Positions 35,590-49,170 of a stretch of 64,000 bases of DNA are shown piece by piece. The stretch is taken from positions 13,481,001 to 13,545,000 of the forward strand of contig JAILWY010000026.1 of NCBI GenBank assembly GCA_022113835.1, written 5' to 3'. Numbering within the stretch: the first letter of the stretch is position 1; the number at the start of each line of letters is the position of its first letter. The DNA comes from Atopsyche davidsoni (taxonomy: Eukaryota > Arthropoda > Insecta > Trichoptera > Hydrobiosidae). The notes beneath the pieces were generated by a model. That model did no database searches and was not told the origin of the DNA. It saw nothing but the letters and a program-made list of their open reading frames with translations. The translations under genes were made by a program, and so were the position numbers.

Positions 35590-38034
35590 TACAATATAAT
35601 AATAACAAAGCATCAGCGATTTTAAACAGATAATTTCTAAAAGAAAAAATTGCTTTTAAATGATATTTAACTATTTATATTCAAAAACTTTTAATAATTT
35701 ATAAAAGCGCCACTTTTAATAATAAAAAAAAAAATTGATGCCGAAGAAATTATTGGAACGTACATTGAAAAAAAAATAACACCGTTATAAAAATGCGAGC
35801 TTCAGGTGAAAAGTTCAGTATGTATGAAAACGTAAAAGCGGATAAAATCATGTAAAAGGGAGAATGTCTGGCACGGAATGTGCCATATTAACCCGGTGAC
35901 GTGTCGCCTGTTTGTTCGCTCCACATGCCCCTCATACATGATTGGAAAAATCAAAGGACTCCGACGAATAATATGCACGATCCGTGAACATTTCTACGTT
36001 AGAAATATTGTGTATTTCTGAAATAATCTGCAAAATAATTTATTTCAGGTTGCGGTATTTGATCCCGATATAACTCTGGATTCTTCGGGTTCGCTCCGTT
36101 TTGAGTTTTTAAATATATATATATATATCGGCCTAATCCATCTTCGATTTGTTGCCTAGACGGATTAATTCTCCCGGGACACTAACAACTAAAGCTCTCA
36201 TAATACCACCGACTTTCATATAGTTAACGTATATTTTTGGAGCACCACAAGAAATGTACAAATAATAGCAAAAACAAAAATGGATCATTATTCTCTAGAG
36301 ATTTTGTGTATTATGAAGCTATAAATGCAACTCTTAAAAATACGAAAATTCTACGTTTTTTTTGTTTGTAAAACAAATGGAAAATACAATACACCTATTA
36401 GACAATGCAAAATAATATGACCAATACAAATGACGTCGCAATAAACATATAAAAATATCTCGTGATCTACGAAGGGATGATATTATTACTTATTCAAAGT
36501 ACATTACCATAAAATATAGTGACTGAGTGGCAGGTAAACGATAACTTTTTGTGAGTTTATTAAGTGGATCTACTGCGCACTCGACCATCGCGATATAATT
36601 GGATTGATTCTATATAAAAACCACACAATCTATATATACAACGGTAGGTGTGCATGGACAGGTACGAAAGGCGACGCTATATAGTTGGTTAAATTACTTA
36701 ACATATTTTAGTTTTCCATGGTTCTAGGCGACGCTGGCTCAGGTGTATTACATTATTAATGACATTCTATATAAGTCCTATGTTGGGTCTTGGAATGCAA
36801 TGTCGGGATTCAATATCTGCGGGGGCTGAAGACGTCACCTTACCGAGAGATGCTTGCGTGGGGGTCGAGGGGAGATAATTCATCATGTTGGTATTACGTC
36901 GGAGATATTTTATGCATGCAATATTAACGCGAGATTACACTCTCGATGTAATATCCGGAATAGTACAAAGCTCTCGGTTAGAAATACAACTGCAGCCGGA
37001 ACGGATATTAGGTTCTATTAATAAGTTAAATTGATTTTGAGCCAGGCGCCGTCGAATGCATGTGCTCGACGAATGTGAATATTAAAAATACAATAACGAA
37101 AGTTTGAAATTTTAGAAATGTATTTTACATGAAGTTTATGTTAATAAAAGTGAGAATACTCTCAATATATTTGATTAATAAACATTACCATGCAGACAGA
37201 CCTGCAGAATACTCCTCCACCGAGTTGGTTGGTATACATTGTATCTTCGTTCTGATTTTTTAGCCAATGGATTAACTATTACCTAAAATAGATCGCTGGA
37301 GAGGTTGCTCAACGTTACGATCCTTAACTTAAGAAATTATTCAAAAATATTAAAATAATTTACACTTTTTAAAATTTTTATTTACAAGGAAAAAAAATCC
37401 ACAATGCCGAAAGAAAAATATAAGTGCAATTCGATTGTGAAACAGCTGACAATGTCATTGTCACGATAATCTACCCACGGGTTGGAGTAACCAATAGGAA
37501 ACGAGCTGAGAACATTAAGAAAAGCTGTAAAAGTGCAGCAATGGCCTGCTGTAAGGGCAGAGGTATAAGGGAGACGATATTCTATTTTATTTTTACTACA
37601 ATAATTCACCGCGTTTCATCACGTCCCTATTTAAAGTTGATTGATCTAGCGAAATAATTTCTCAAGTCGATAATTCATTGCTTTCAATGACAACAAACAA
37701 AAAAAAAACATTATTCAAAACTGCTAGGGAGCATAATAATACACTGTGTGGATTTAATAACTTTTAAAATTTAGAAAACGCGATCATCCGCTTAATCACC
37801 GGCAAATGTTTACACACGCAGATAATCTGCCATTTTAAACGCAAAGCATATTTAGACTGCTGTTTCTATACGCGCAGGGGATCGCAGGCTGTTTGCGCTG
37901 CCTGGGCAAATATGCTGAGAAAAATCAAGCGGCCGAGTTGCGAGGCTGCGGAGGTGCTCCGCGCCGGCCTCTGTTGGGACAATACATCCAATCAAATATT
38001 GCGCTGCCACCCCCGCCCCTCTCCCCTGCGGTAC

Positions 38035-38133
38035 TTTTCCAGTAAGCGAATACTCTTTCAGCTTATCTGAGAGCATTCTGAGGTGTATCCGATAACGCCG
38101 TTTCAGGTTTCTACGGAACTGTTTGCGCTTCAT
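38035..38133 (-). CDS. Weak candidate first exon, 33 basic codons
   Basis: ATG 38133 reads MKRKQFRRNLKRRYRIHLR and continues to SLTGK, then AAA|GTACCG in phase 0. The frame is open further upstream, to an ATG at 38235. A palindromic TGACGTCA-like CRE (TGACGTCAAG) lies just upstream. Donor and start context are both mediocre; it may be promoter DNA that happens to be open. Confidence 0.2.
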
Positions 38134-38490
38134 TAGAGGCCGATGCAACGGATTTTCACGGAATTCTCCGTAAGACGCCGTGACGTCAAGCGAAAGAGCC
38201 GATACGTTAGGAGTAACTTTGTAAATAATAATCATTTTTATTTTTCACAAACTCACTAAATATACGAAAATGATAACGAAGTTTTCATCATAAGCTTATT
38301 AAGTATTATGTTTATTTTAAATAATACAATATATGTGCATGTGTACACGTGTATATGTATACATTTACTATACATGTAAATACTTAATAAGATTTTTTAA
38401 ACACAATGAATTTTTGCAGTCTTTCTAATAATTATTAAAAATATTTTAAGCAACAATTGATATAAAAAGTAACATATTTACAACACTATT

Positions 38491-38507
38491 AAAAAAAAAA
38501 AAAAAAA
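38491..38507. repeat. A17 homopolymer
   Basis: Seventeen consecutive A residues. Confidence 0.95.
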
Positions 38508-38939
38508 CAAAGCAGCGAAGTTTTAAACAAGTATACAAAACGTTTTGGGAATCATCTATACATTATGCTCTTATTGAAATATTAATATAGACCATTGCTG
38601 AACAAGAATTTCCTCTATTAAGATCAGTATGCAAATATGTAAATAATATGACTATTTATATTACACATAGTTAAAATATTTGTCTAACGATCTATAAATA
38701 ATCGCAGAAAAAATCCGAACCTATAGCCGTAAGCTTGACTGTGCAGATTCAATATTGCACCTGCAATAAAGTTCTGTGCGGAAAATGCATCGCAAACACT
38801 CGTTGCACAAATGCAATTATTTGCACTCGATTAACAAGAAGTCGCCTTATTGGGGCTCCAAAAGCGGCCAGGGGCGGCGCGAGCTTAGAAATCTGCTCGG
38901 AAGAATCCCAAAACTGAATACACCAGCCTCGATATATAT

Positions 38940-39050
38940 ATATATATATGTGGAGGTGGTGATGGTTCGTATCCCACCGGTGTCGTGAATTTGTTTTTCA
39001 ATGATTTTTCACATCGTTTTATGTGAGAATCGGTAACCAAAATATTGTGT
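38940..39050 (+). repeat. Possible tRNA-derived SINE fragment
   Basis: GGTTCGTATCCCACC resembles a Pol III B box (GGTTCGANNCC). No full tRNA fold. Lies directly before the 39.06-kb inverted-end element. Confidence 0.3.
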
Positions 39051-39055
39051 ATACA

Positions 39056-39172
39056 TCAGTGGCGTGCGGTCCACACAAGAAATAAAAGTGGAATAAAAAT
39101 TTACGTTTGCGGCATATTTTTAATTTTATTACTTTTATGAACCGCTCGTATGAACCGCACGCCAATGGTATA
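39056..39172. repeat. Short element with GGCGTGCGGT inverted ends
   Basis: TCAGTGGCGTGCGGT at about 39057 and its near reverse complement ACCGCACGCCAATGG at about 39156, enclosing AT-rich DNA. MITE-like, or a hairpin. Confidence 0.45.
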
Positions 39173-40799
39173 AAAAAAAGAATTATAGCCCAATAGTTAA
39201 TGTTTGTTTGAGAGTAATTGATTTATATGTGTTTATAAATAATGCCAAAACCAATGTTTCAATTAATATTTTTTAACTTATTTATATAAGATGTCTTTAG
39301 TACATTTACTTTTAATGTTTAAAATATTGGACTATACGTCTTAAAATCTTTTATTATGTAAAATAAGTTTAGACAAATAATGTAAATTTATGAATACATG
39401 CATATTTTGGTGCATATAAATACTTTTTACGTTTTAAAAAACCATAAAATGAAAGTTTTCTTTTATAAAAATACACGGGACCATAAATTTTAAGTGTTAC
39501 ATTCGTATGTTTGTAATCAAATGATATATAACATTGTTCAAATTCACGTGTGACTAAAATTGTGTAACACACAAATATTTGTCATAAATTTAACAATAGA
39601 TATTTTATTTAACATAATAAAATAAAATGTTGAAATCACAAAATCAATATGAATAAGTTACAAATCCGGCGCTTGGAAGAAATGATACACAGTTATAAAC
39701 GAATAAAAAAAAAATACTATAGATGTCTTCATCAATTCAATTGTTTGATTATTGACTATAAACGAGTAAATAACTCTAATAGTTGAGTTATTTCGGATCA
39801 TATATACGTACACCATAATGATAATCACGAAATTAATTAGTTTAGCTTTGTTCAGTGAATTAACTGATTCAATACATCGCAAGTTTCAGTCAAATGATAA
39901 ACTTGTAACTTTCGAGTTTTTGTTAACTCTGTAAATCTTGAAGTTTTATCAGAAAGTTCTGTTCGGGAGGTGTTCTCTGATATTGGCGAAGTTTCCTGAA
40001 GCCTACCTACAAAATACTGTGGGCTTTTTTAAATGATTTTAATATGTGCCTTCACTCACCAAACCCTAAATTAAACATGACTTATGATTTCCGTTTGACT
40101 TAAATTATTGGCTGTTGGGTGACATGTTAAAATGATCCTGAATATTGCGGATAAAGAGATGTATTTATAACAAGTACATTGAAATATTACGTATTTATTA
40201 AAAAAAATGAAAAATTAAATAAATGATTTAGATAATTCGCCATTATCATTTTTGAACGACTCTGTAATCATGTCAGCAGTCTCGAAACATTACTTTGTTG
40301 AGCTCGCTTACAATGTTCGCAATGCTTGATATAAAATAGTTAAGATTGAACAATTGACTTGGCTCATGTTTACAGACTATATTTATAGGTACTGATAAAG
40401 TGATATACATGTTATGTTACGCTGGATACTTAAGTGGGTAATAATTAATATTCGCCATTTTGAAATTTTGTGTAAGCATTACTCACTATAGTTATGCTAG
40501 GGCGCAATGATTTGGGTAATTTTTTGTAGATTATTTTTGGGTCCAGAATCATAGTTACAAAATCCCTTTTAAAACTTGTTACATAAACATATCATCGGAA
40601 ACATCGAAATTCTGTGCCGTTTTAGAGCTCACAGGTCACGTGTATTGCAAAATATGTAGCAACTACCTTGCTTTAATAGTATTTATGCCGTCAATAATGT
40701 AATATGCCGTTGAATGTAGGTAATTTCTTACACGTGCTCGAGAATTTTAAATTCAATTTTATAACAATGTGACATTAGACGCGTTCGGATGTGGGTAAG

Positions 40800-41560
40800 C
40801 AATAAACAGATACGCCGCCGGCGAGGTGTCCGCCTCGTCGCCTGTACCTGTTGCCGGCTCGTGACGGTACTCCTCACGAAGTGGTAGTAAGGGAAGAGGC
40901 TGCCGTAGCTGCGAGGAAGGTTCATGGGGACCAGCGGGGCCCTCTCCCGCGAGCTTCCGGCTCCGGACATGGCCCTGGGTTGGGACGGGGGCGATCCGAG
41001 CCGAGCATATCATCACCAGCCCCGGCGAATCATGGCGCGTCACAGTTCACAGGAAAACACAATTCGACTTTGTCGCAACGATTACTACAATCCCGATATT
41101 AATAACCCAATGTTTTGAAAAAATTAGTTCTTAATTGCATTTTTAGATATTAACAGTGACAGTGACTTGGTGTCATAAAACGGGCTCGAAATGATTTAAA
41201 TATATCTCCGATTTATGCAAAGTTAACGAAATGTCACAAAACCAAAAGTGCATATGGCGTGCAGTGTGCATATCTTGATCGAAGTTGCAACGAATAACGC
41301 GTAACGATGCTGCCGTACACACACTGCTAATTGTGCTGCTCGTCACGTGCGACTCTTCACTGGTGGAACAGCAATCGCACTGAACCCGGCGCGCGATGCG
41401 GTTTCACAACCAATAGGTGAAATGATTTACTATAGTACAATGCATGTTATCGCAGTCGGGACAGTAGACGGTCATATCACGCAAAAAGGAGACGGACGCA
41501 CCCGACTCTGGGCCAATCACAACACTATGGCGGTCGGGTCGACTCCGCGGTCGAGCTTCG
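40800..41560 (-). promoter_or_regulatory. GC-enriched region, candidate promoter
   Basis: Covers the 41-codon candidate exon and its upstream flank, including CpG-containing motifs such as CACGTG near 41345. A plus-strand open frame at 41347-41727 has no recognisable similarity and is not called. Confidence 0.35.
40848..40970 (-). CDS. Candidate alternative first exon, 41 codons
   Basis: GC-rich patch; ATG at 40970 (context CTCCGGAG region), reads MSGAGSSRERAPLVP, then MNLPRSYGSLFPYYHFVR and TVTSRQQ, ending at donor CAG|GTACAG in phase 0. Composition is coding-like against the AT-rich surroundings. No family recognised. It could join Kidins220 at 28082 in frame. An alternative reading in another minus frame (from 41043) has no matching donor. 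Confidence 0.5.
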
Positions 41561-42286
41561 TGCCGTGGATGACTTCTTTAATTTTTAGCCCGACCGAAAT
41601 GCATCCGCTTGTCACCTGTCTCGCACGGTGCGGCATTGCTTCGGTCGAGATCACACTACAGTCGTTGTTGAAAATCACCAAGATAAGGGATTTATCACTA
41701 CTGATACGGGAACGATTACGCCGATAAGTGACGATACATCGAGTGTAGCCAGTATCTATTTGATACATAGTATTCAAAGTACAACAAAACATACGCAAAT
41801 ACGTGATACCAGTGAAATGGCATTACAAGTGCAACCATGTCTCAAGTACGTTCTGAATTGTATAACTTTATATGTATTAGACAATCTGTTTTATGGGGTC
41901 ACAAGCTTTTCAGTGTATTGACTCAATTAAATTTATATAATTTTTTTATTTTTATACGAAACTAACTTGAGCACGTCTCACAATATATTTTAACACACCA
42001 AAAATTTTATGCATTGAAAAATCTAACATTGATACTAGTAGTAAATAATTGAATGAAGTGACATTACAAGATAAGCGGTGATTCAGTGTTATATTAAGGA
42101 ATACGGGTTTATTTCTGCTGATCAAAATGTAAACCTAATTATAGCCCCTGATGGCTGTGCCAAAATTTAATTAGATTGTATCAATGGAGTTAATAAAACA
42201 GCATTCGAGTAATTCAATACGAAGCCGAGCGAATTGGAATGGAAACGATAATAGACAGCAAATGTCAAAACTCATTATCGCGTCAC

Positions 42287-42306
42287 TTTTGACGCGCGCG
42301 TCAAAA
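42287..42306. repeat. Perfect 20-bp palindrome
   Basis: TTTTGACGCGCGCGTCAAAA, at the left edge of the 42.4-43.2-kb GC island. Could be a binding site for a dimeric factor. Confidence 0.9.
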
Positions 42307-42439
42307 ATATATATTTAAAACAATACAAATACGTGAGAGATAACCGAGATCGAGTTCGACACAGATAATAACACACCTTAACGTGTGACGTGCGATGACT
42401 GATTTACTACTAATAAGAAACGGACGATTATTTTAACGG

Positions 42440-43200
42440 GTATGCGAGGTTCCTTGACCGGTACGTCGAAGGTGTTGCAAAGCGATCGCAGGTGCGCGAC
42501 TCTCCGGCCGGCGATCAATCTCCGCGATCACTCGGCCTGCACTGAGCGTACGCCGTACATTCCCGACTAAAACACGCGTCAATGGCCAAGCTGCGGTGTT
42601 CTTGGCAGATTCAGAAAGCCGCCCGCCAAGATTATTTCACATAACCGACAAGATTATTTAGCATAGACGCCCGCAAGTCACGGCAACGCCGCACACCACA
42701 GTCGGCAGTTAAGCTCGCGGACACCTGGACGCTCAAGCTCGAGGTGCATATTCTTCGATACGTACGAGAGTGACAGACAATACTGCGGTGCACTTGGGGA
42801 GGAGCGCTTCGTCGAGAGTCCGCACGTACGGCACTTATTTCGCAGAACTAAAGCATCGTGGGCACGTCGAGGCGTTTGTCGTGAGCCGTCGTTTCGGTCG
42901 CGGGTCGACTCTCGGGCGGGTTCTACGGAGATGACATCTCTTCGGTGGATCACGGTGCGTTGCGAAAATAAAACTGAAGTCGCTGTCAATGTGAAGCCGG
43001 CGGGAATATTAATAGTCAATGGGCGGACAGCGGCCGGCCGGCGGGGGGCGCTTATTTTGGCTCGGCGACCCACTTACGGCCGCGGCCCGCTTGGGAGTCC
43101 CTGTCCCTGGTGCGGCCGCTGCACTTCTAATTGGACGCTGACAAACGCACTGATAGCTCATCTCGTTTGCGCTGCTTGCTTCCGCCATGTTTCCATATAC
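42440..43200 (-). promoter_or_regulatory. GC island, candidate promoter and first intron
   Basis: CpG-rich; covers the 37-codon candidate exon (43188-43078). A minus-strand open frame at 42678-43073 lies past the strong donor and is probably intronic. Confidence 0.4.
43078..43188 (-). CDS. Candidate alternative first exon, 37 codons
   Basis: In the GC island near 43.1 kb: AACATGGCGG start, reads MAEASSANEMSYQCVCQRPI and continues Ala-rich to TPKRAAA, then a strong donor GCC|GTAAGT in phase 0. It is the most upstream of the four better candidates. Its downstream partner is not visible before Kidins220, 15 kb away. Confidence 0.5.
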
Positions 43201-44039
43201 TAAAGCTAACTTAAAACTTTTATTCAAAATATAATTTAGTTTAACAAGTTTAAAAAAAAAAACATGTTTCAAAGTCCGTTTAGAAGGTAATAATCATTTT
43301 AGAGTAAATCTCTAAAAAATATTTTTTGTAAAATAATCTATTAAAATTAAAAAATGTCGGAATGTAATCTTGTCTAAAAATATTTACAGCGGGTTTTTTA
43401 ACTCAACGACTCATTTGTAATACTATTATTTGTGTGTGATCAAACTAACGCGTATATAAAAAAAAATGTTGGTAGTATAGAATCGAACACTCCTTCTAAC
43501 TTCATAAGTATTTCTTCAATTAGAAGAAACAAAATGAACCACTCTTTATAACTATACATTACACCTGATATTTTACACTGATTCATCGTTTTATGATTTT
43601 CTTTGGAACAGGCAGCCAACAAAAGCCACGGTATGAATGACATTACAAGTCAACTATCTCAGTATCTCTGCGGTGACTAAGAGTAGGCATTCAAAATCCT
43701 CTGTTCTCCGCTGTGATTTGTGACAAAATTGTGTAGCCATTATGTTTACGTCAAAATTGAGTATTTATCTAAACATTCTCACACAAAAAAATCTCACAAT
43801 TCCACGATAAAATATTAAAAAAAACAAAATTACTATTTGATAAATCATCAGGTATTTAAAATTTCCCCATCCGACTCGCCGATTCCAAATACCTTAGCCC
43901 CAAAAGACCGCGGTAAAATAAGAAATATATAAATAAAAATATGTAATTTACTGAGTCAATGCACTATAAAAGCGTAATATATAAAATTCTGACATTCAAC
44001 GTTGCGATGTATTATCGTATATTAAATTAAAACATGCTT

Positions 44040-44420
44040 TTGTGACATACCCCAAATCAACAGAGTCGTTCCGAGCGCGCTTCGAACGGAAGACATATAA
44101 ATCAAATTATTTTCAGCTGGAGAGATGGCGCCCCTAATTCCGATACAATATGTACAATACAAAAATACACTCTCAATCGAGTGAAGTTCGCACGGTTGTT
44201 TGTATTACGGAAACGTTTTCTATTTTCTTGTATCGAACCAGCGGCGGGGCGGGACGGAGGGAGGGGGCGCTAATTATAGAGCCCACGTGTCGCCCTGCGT
44301 TGTTTGTTTTGATACGATTTGGTTGCATTTGTTCTTAGCGACAATTGTCGCACGGCCGTTAGCGACGTCGCCGATCAACACATCGCAGACATTCCGCCTC
44401 TTGGCACGCCAACAAGACGC
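44040..44420. other. GC-enriched patch
   Basis: Contains GGCGGGGCGGGACGG (Sp1-like GC box) and CACGTG. No first exon with a good donor found. Possible promoter. Confidence 0.3.
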
Positions 44421-47400
44421 GTATTAAATGAAAATAACTTACTAGTGATTAAAAAAAAAAACCAACAGAGAGTGATGTATTCTAGTTGTATTTACAAGAA
44501 CGCACGATTCGAATATGCACAAACGCAGATAAAAATATTGTTTTATACGTAGAAGATAAGGTTAGCTTTTCAATTACAGTTTTTTACAGAGAATTTAAAT
44601 TTAAAAATTAGATATTAAAAAAATTAAAATATAATTTTGCTAACTGAATGACCAAAATCACTTTGTTTTAACGATCAATAAATTTTCATTGGAAAGGTTC
44701 CAAATTAAGTTTACAAATGTTCTCTTCAAACATAAATTTGCTGTACTAAAATAATGGTTACAATAATTATAAAAAAAATATTTTTATTTATTATTTAAAT
44801 TTTAATTTTAGTCACCACTATACTCATATTACTCCATCTTTCTTTTTTATTATCATTAAGTCACCACTATAAGCCAAGTTCCTCACACCTGGATGTCATT
44901 TACCTTTGCCGGTCGGTTACTGCGGAGAAAAGTTCTCGATTTGGTAGTGTTGAAGTATTATAAAGTTGGTAGTATTACATTTGATTTGTTTGTTTTATTT
45001 TGTTGAAAACATTCCTAAAGGTATCGGAACCTCAACATCACCGGGTTTTCGAATCAATTACTGCTTCTTACAGCTACATAACCAAAACATCATAGAATTT
45101 TCTTCTAATTTGTGATCGATATCATCGACTTTACTGACATTGAAAAAAAAAGAGAATTTACAGTTAAGTACTAGAGTGAAAATAACCACCTTTCTTCTGC
45201 TAATGATTGAATGTATTTTAAGATGAGTGACGTTGATGGTAAAAATAATTTTCAGTCGTTCATATTTGTAAACATCGAAAGGTGAAAAGGTCAAACTAAC
45301 AAAAAAATTTAAAAATCTAGATGCTATTTTAGTCAAAGTCCGCGTCGAAAGGGTAAACGTTACAGCAATATACAAGCATGTGAAGGTATATCTGAAGGTA
45401 ATTTACAATGAAGAGAAAAGAAAAGCTTTGAAATAACGATGTCTAGAAATGTTACAGAGAGCAGTTACCTATAAAAACTATATATTGATTTGAAAAACAT
45501 ATTTAAATTTAATTTTTTTAGAATAACTAACCCTTAGAGTTTAAGGTATATTATACATCTATAGCGTAAAAAAACAAAAAATAACAGTTACCATAAAAAT
45601 AAATTAGAACCGTAACACAAGTTTACACAAAACTATACATTGATATATAAACTATACAGTTGAATAATAAAACTTTCAGTTGCGATAAAGAATTGTTACA
45701 TATAAGTTTAGATTATTTTATATAAATACTCGTAACCGTAGCTTAAATTGTATAGAAAACTTTATTTTTTTCCAACTAAGTAAGAAATTGATTTTCGAAG
45801 GACTAAAAACGAATTTAATAATATATTTTGTGCTTTGTCAAAATACCATAAAATATTTACTTTTAAAATTAATTATATCAAAAATTTGTGATAAATATCA
45901 ATAAAACTGTTCTGAGAGTGCGTTATCTAATTGGCACTATAATGTCGCTGAAAATAAAAGCTAAAAAGCACAATAAATTATGATTATGTAGGGAAGTACA
46001 GATTTCTCCTTGGCCGACATTAATAGCGGTTTGACTGCCAGCTGTAGATATCGTGTGTTATGTGGTTTGAGTGCCGGCTAAAATAATTCGTTACGATTGC
46101 GTTATTATCTCACAGAAAGAAAACTCGGAGCGACTCCATCTGTAGGCCGCGAATTATGACTTGAAGACAAGCGACTTAAAATTCTAGACACGACAGTTGT
46201 GTTTTAAGCCCATCGTCTTGACTGTGACATCTGTTTAAAATGTCAATTCAATGTACAGATTTAGTCAAATAAGCCAAACAAAACTTATGAAATAAAATTT
46301 GGTAATAATAATTCTAACAAAACAATATCATAACCAGAACTTACCTTACTTAATATTTACACTATTTTTGACATAATTAATTCCGTATTATCTAGCAATG
46401 ATAGCGTAATATTCCCAAACCAAGAAAAGTCATATATATATTTTGGCAGCAAATATAAACGTTTGAAGCTGTTATCAATCATAATATTGTTTTATTCAAA
46501 GTCTAAAAGAAAGCCATTCTTGTGGCAGGCAAATTAAATATGAGGTGGGATTTTACTTTGTGTGTATTTGGAGTGAATTTTATTCATGTTGGCAACATGT
46601 AAATCAATTAGCCGTAGTTCAGCTGTCAGCTGTTCTTAGAATATTCACGCGGATGTTGTGGCAACCGACCGTCCGGCCAATCAAAACAAGCGGTTGAAAG
46701 AGTCCAAATTGAATGAGACTACACACGCAACGAATAGCAATGCATTTTTGTCATTTTAATTGTTAAAATTGCAGCTCAGATCGCTGGTAACTACTAAAGC
46801 GACAAATGGATCAGCTCACCATTTAGGTTTTATACGATATACAAAAGAGTTACTGAAAAAAACAACCGTATTCAGAGAAATTGATTTTTCGAATAGTTTT
46901 ACTTATACTTAAACAACGGCAGGGATGTGTTTACTTCTTTGAATAAGAAGGCAGGTTGAGTGATGAAGCTGCCGCAAGGGTTTGTTCACAATTGACTACA
47001 CAGTGACGTCAGCAGCTCTACAAGAAAAGCTCTTTGGAAAAAGGGAAATATTACTCACTGAGCAGTGAGTGTGTAATAAAAATTTTCGCGAAAATGGCTA
47101 GGAAAAGACATGTATCGTAAATAAAAGAATAGTAAAATTTAACGAAAAGAGTTTTCAAAATGTGATGAGACGTTGTAATGAAGTACGTATCATTTATGCG
47201 TCTATTATATAAGTATAAACCATTCAATAGCCTCAATTATTCACACCGACATTACGCAGTCGGAGAGGGCCTCAATACACGAAGTATCGATCCAGTAGAT
47301 GTGATGGATTTTACCACGAAAAACCGCATTATTTACTCTTCCTCGTTCGTCTTCTCTTTTTAACTACGATTATTTATATTTTAATACACAGACGTGGAAA

Positions 47401-49059
47401 CGAAAACAAAAATTTCCTTTGAATTCAGCATACAATCTGGGGCATCCAATAAAGAATTATTGTAATACGGGTACAGGTTGTAAGCTGGGATATTGTTCCA
47501 GGAGACAGTGCTTTCCTACGACGTCTGTCTGAGATTTTATTTGAAAAGCAAACAATTGGCCCCGGGAGAAAAGGTCACACTCTAAAGCTAGACATATCAA
47601 TCTAAATCAAACACAGGTGTAATGCGACATTTTCTTGTTCTAGACAAAGCGATTATTCAAGATTGTAAAATTTTCACAAAGATTTCCATTACGCTAGAAT
47701 ATCAACTTTGCATAATATTTATACTTCATATAATCATGAGTTTTTGAATTAAGTAATTTGAAAATTGCATATATTGTCGTTACATGAGTGTATTGTTATG
47801 AAACAATACGATTCAATTGCCATAACATTATAAGAAAAGAGAAGCAATTTCTCCAATACCATACATATATTTATTTTGCATTGTTTTACGTATAAAAGAC
47901 ATCAATCAGTCCATTAACAGGCTCACGTGTTTGGGTGACATAAAGTGTAACTACAAAGTTTGGGCTGACGTAATGCTAATCCACCGAAACTAAGGTTTCA
48001 ATCAGTTTTGATTCTATAACTATTATTATCATTAACACAGTAATATTTGTTATGGCTATGTTTCAATAAACCAATTTCATAATTATATCATTTAGAATAA
48101 AAAAAAATCATTTTATAAAATATTTATGTGAAAGTGTACGTATTTAGTTACAGCGCTACTTATTTGACCTGTATTTCCACTAGGTACCTGCCTTTCGGAT
48201 TAAATAACTTTTTTTATTTGCTTGGGACGTTGAGATAGCAAATATGGCGAGAGACGAGAAGAAAACTTTGATTTGAAAATAGCTCATAAGTTATTAATTA
48301 TAATTTGTTTGTACAATTAATATGTGTATAAAATATTATATGCCTTGGTTGTATTTTATACCTACATTTGGTGCGTAACGTGCGCTCGAAGAGGTTCGCC
48401 TAGTCCTTTGCCACAAACCAAATTTATTGATAAAAATTTCCAACAGTTTTGTCAACATATTTGATAAGCATCTTCGGGCGTTTATATATTGTTTTATATT
48501 TCAGTGGTTGCGATCCCACAGTTTGCGTGGCATTTGAGATGTGAGAATAAACTGATCACAGGAATTACTCTCGAGCCCCACTTTCAAAGTTCAGACGGCC
48601 CATTATACCCTTCTAGGAAAATAAGCCGTCTTTTTATAGGCGGCGTCGTTGAGGAGCAGAACGATTGCACCGACACGCTCGGCATTAAACGCTCTAACTC
48701 GCCACGACAAACCACCGGCACTCTGGGCATGGCATTGAGAATGTACTCAGGTACATGCAGTCAGGGTCATTGTAAAATGCAGCCATGCAATCATGCGACA
48801 GCCACGTCAATACTGTTTTAAAACTAACCACACAATCCCATATCGTTTTAAAATATAAAGTTTAAATGACATGTAGTCATACAATGTAATCGATTGGTAC
48901 ATTAAACTGCTGCTTTTGGTCGAACCTATTAAAGCTGTCTAAACACGTCGCGACACAACGACACACAACAGTGTCCGATTTTGTGTTGTTTACTTAAGGA
49001 AAAGCGTAAAAATCACTAAAAATAAAAGGACTATTGGCTGATTGAAAATCGGTTGCAAG

Positions 49060-49170
49060 TTGTCGCAGTCTGGTGCTATACGCAATAGAGTTCAAATCCC
49101 ACCAGTTTCTCGTCGTTTCATGTGTGTATGTAAATATTGTACCCGCAATAAACCTGTATCGGTGAAAAAT
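49060..49170 (+). repeat. Possible tRNA-derived SINE
   Basis: GTCGCAGTCTGGTGCTATAC resembles an A box and GAGTTCAAATCCCACC a B box, about 30 nt apart. Its downstream part (TCGTCGTTTCATGTGTG) loosely resembles that after the 38.95-kb copy. Not a functional tRNA. Confidence 0.35.

Larger units (their letters stand above)
35592..40799. other. AT-rich DNA, putative long 5' intron
   Basis: Apart from the weak 38.1-kb exon candidate and the small repeats near 39 kb, nothing recognised. Confidence 0.4.

Noticed and set aside
42678..43073. Minus-strand 131-codon open frame in the 43-kb island
   Set aside because: Lies beyond the strong GTAAGT donor at 43078, so probably intronic; no domain.
48489..48821. 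Plus-strand 110-codon open frame
   Set aside because: No recognised family, no splice support, plain composition.
49060..49170. tRNA gene
   Set aside because: A- and B-box-like motifs only; no cloverleaf can be drawn. Better seen as a SINE fragment.
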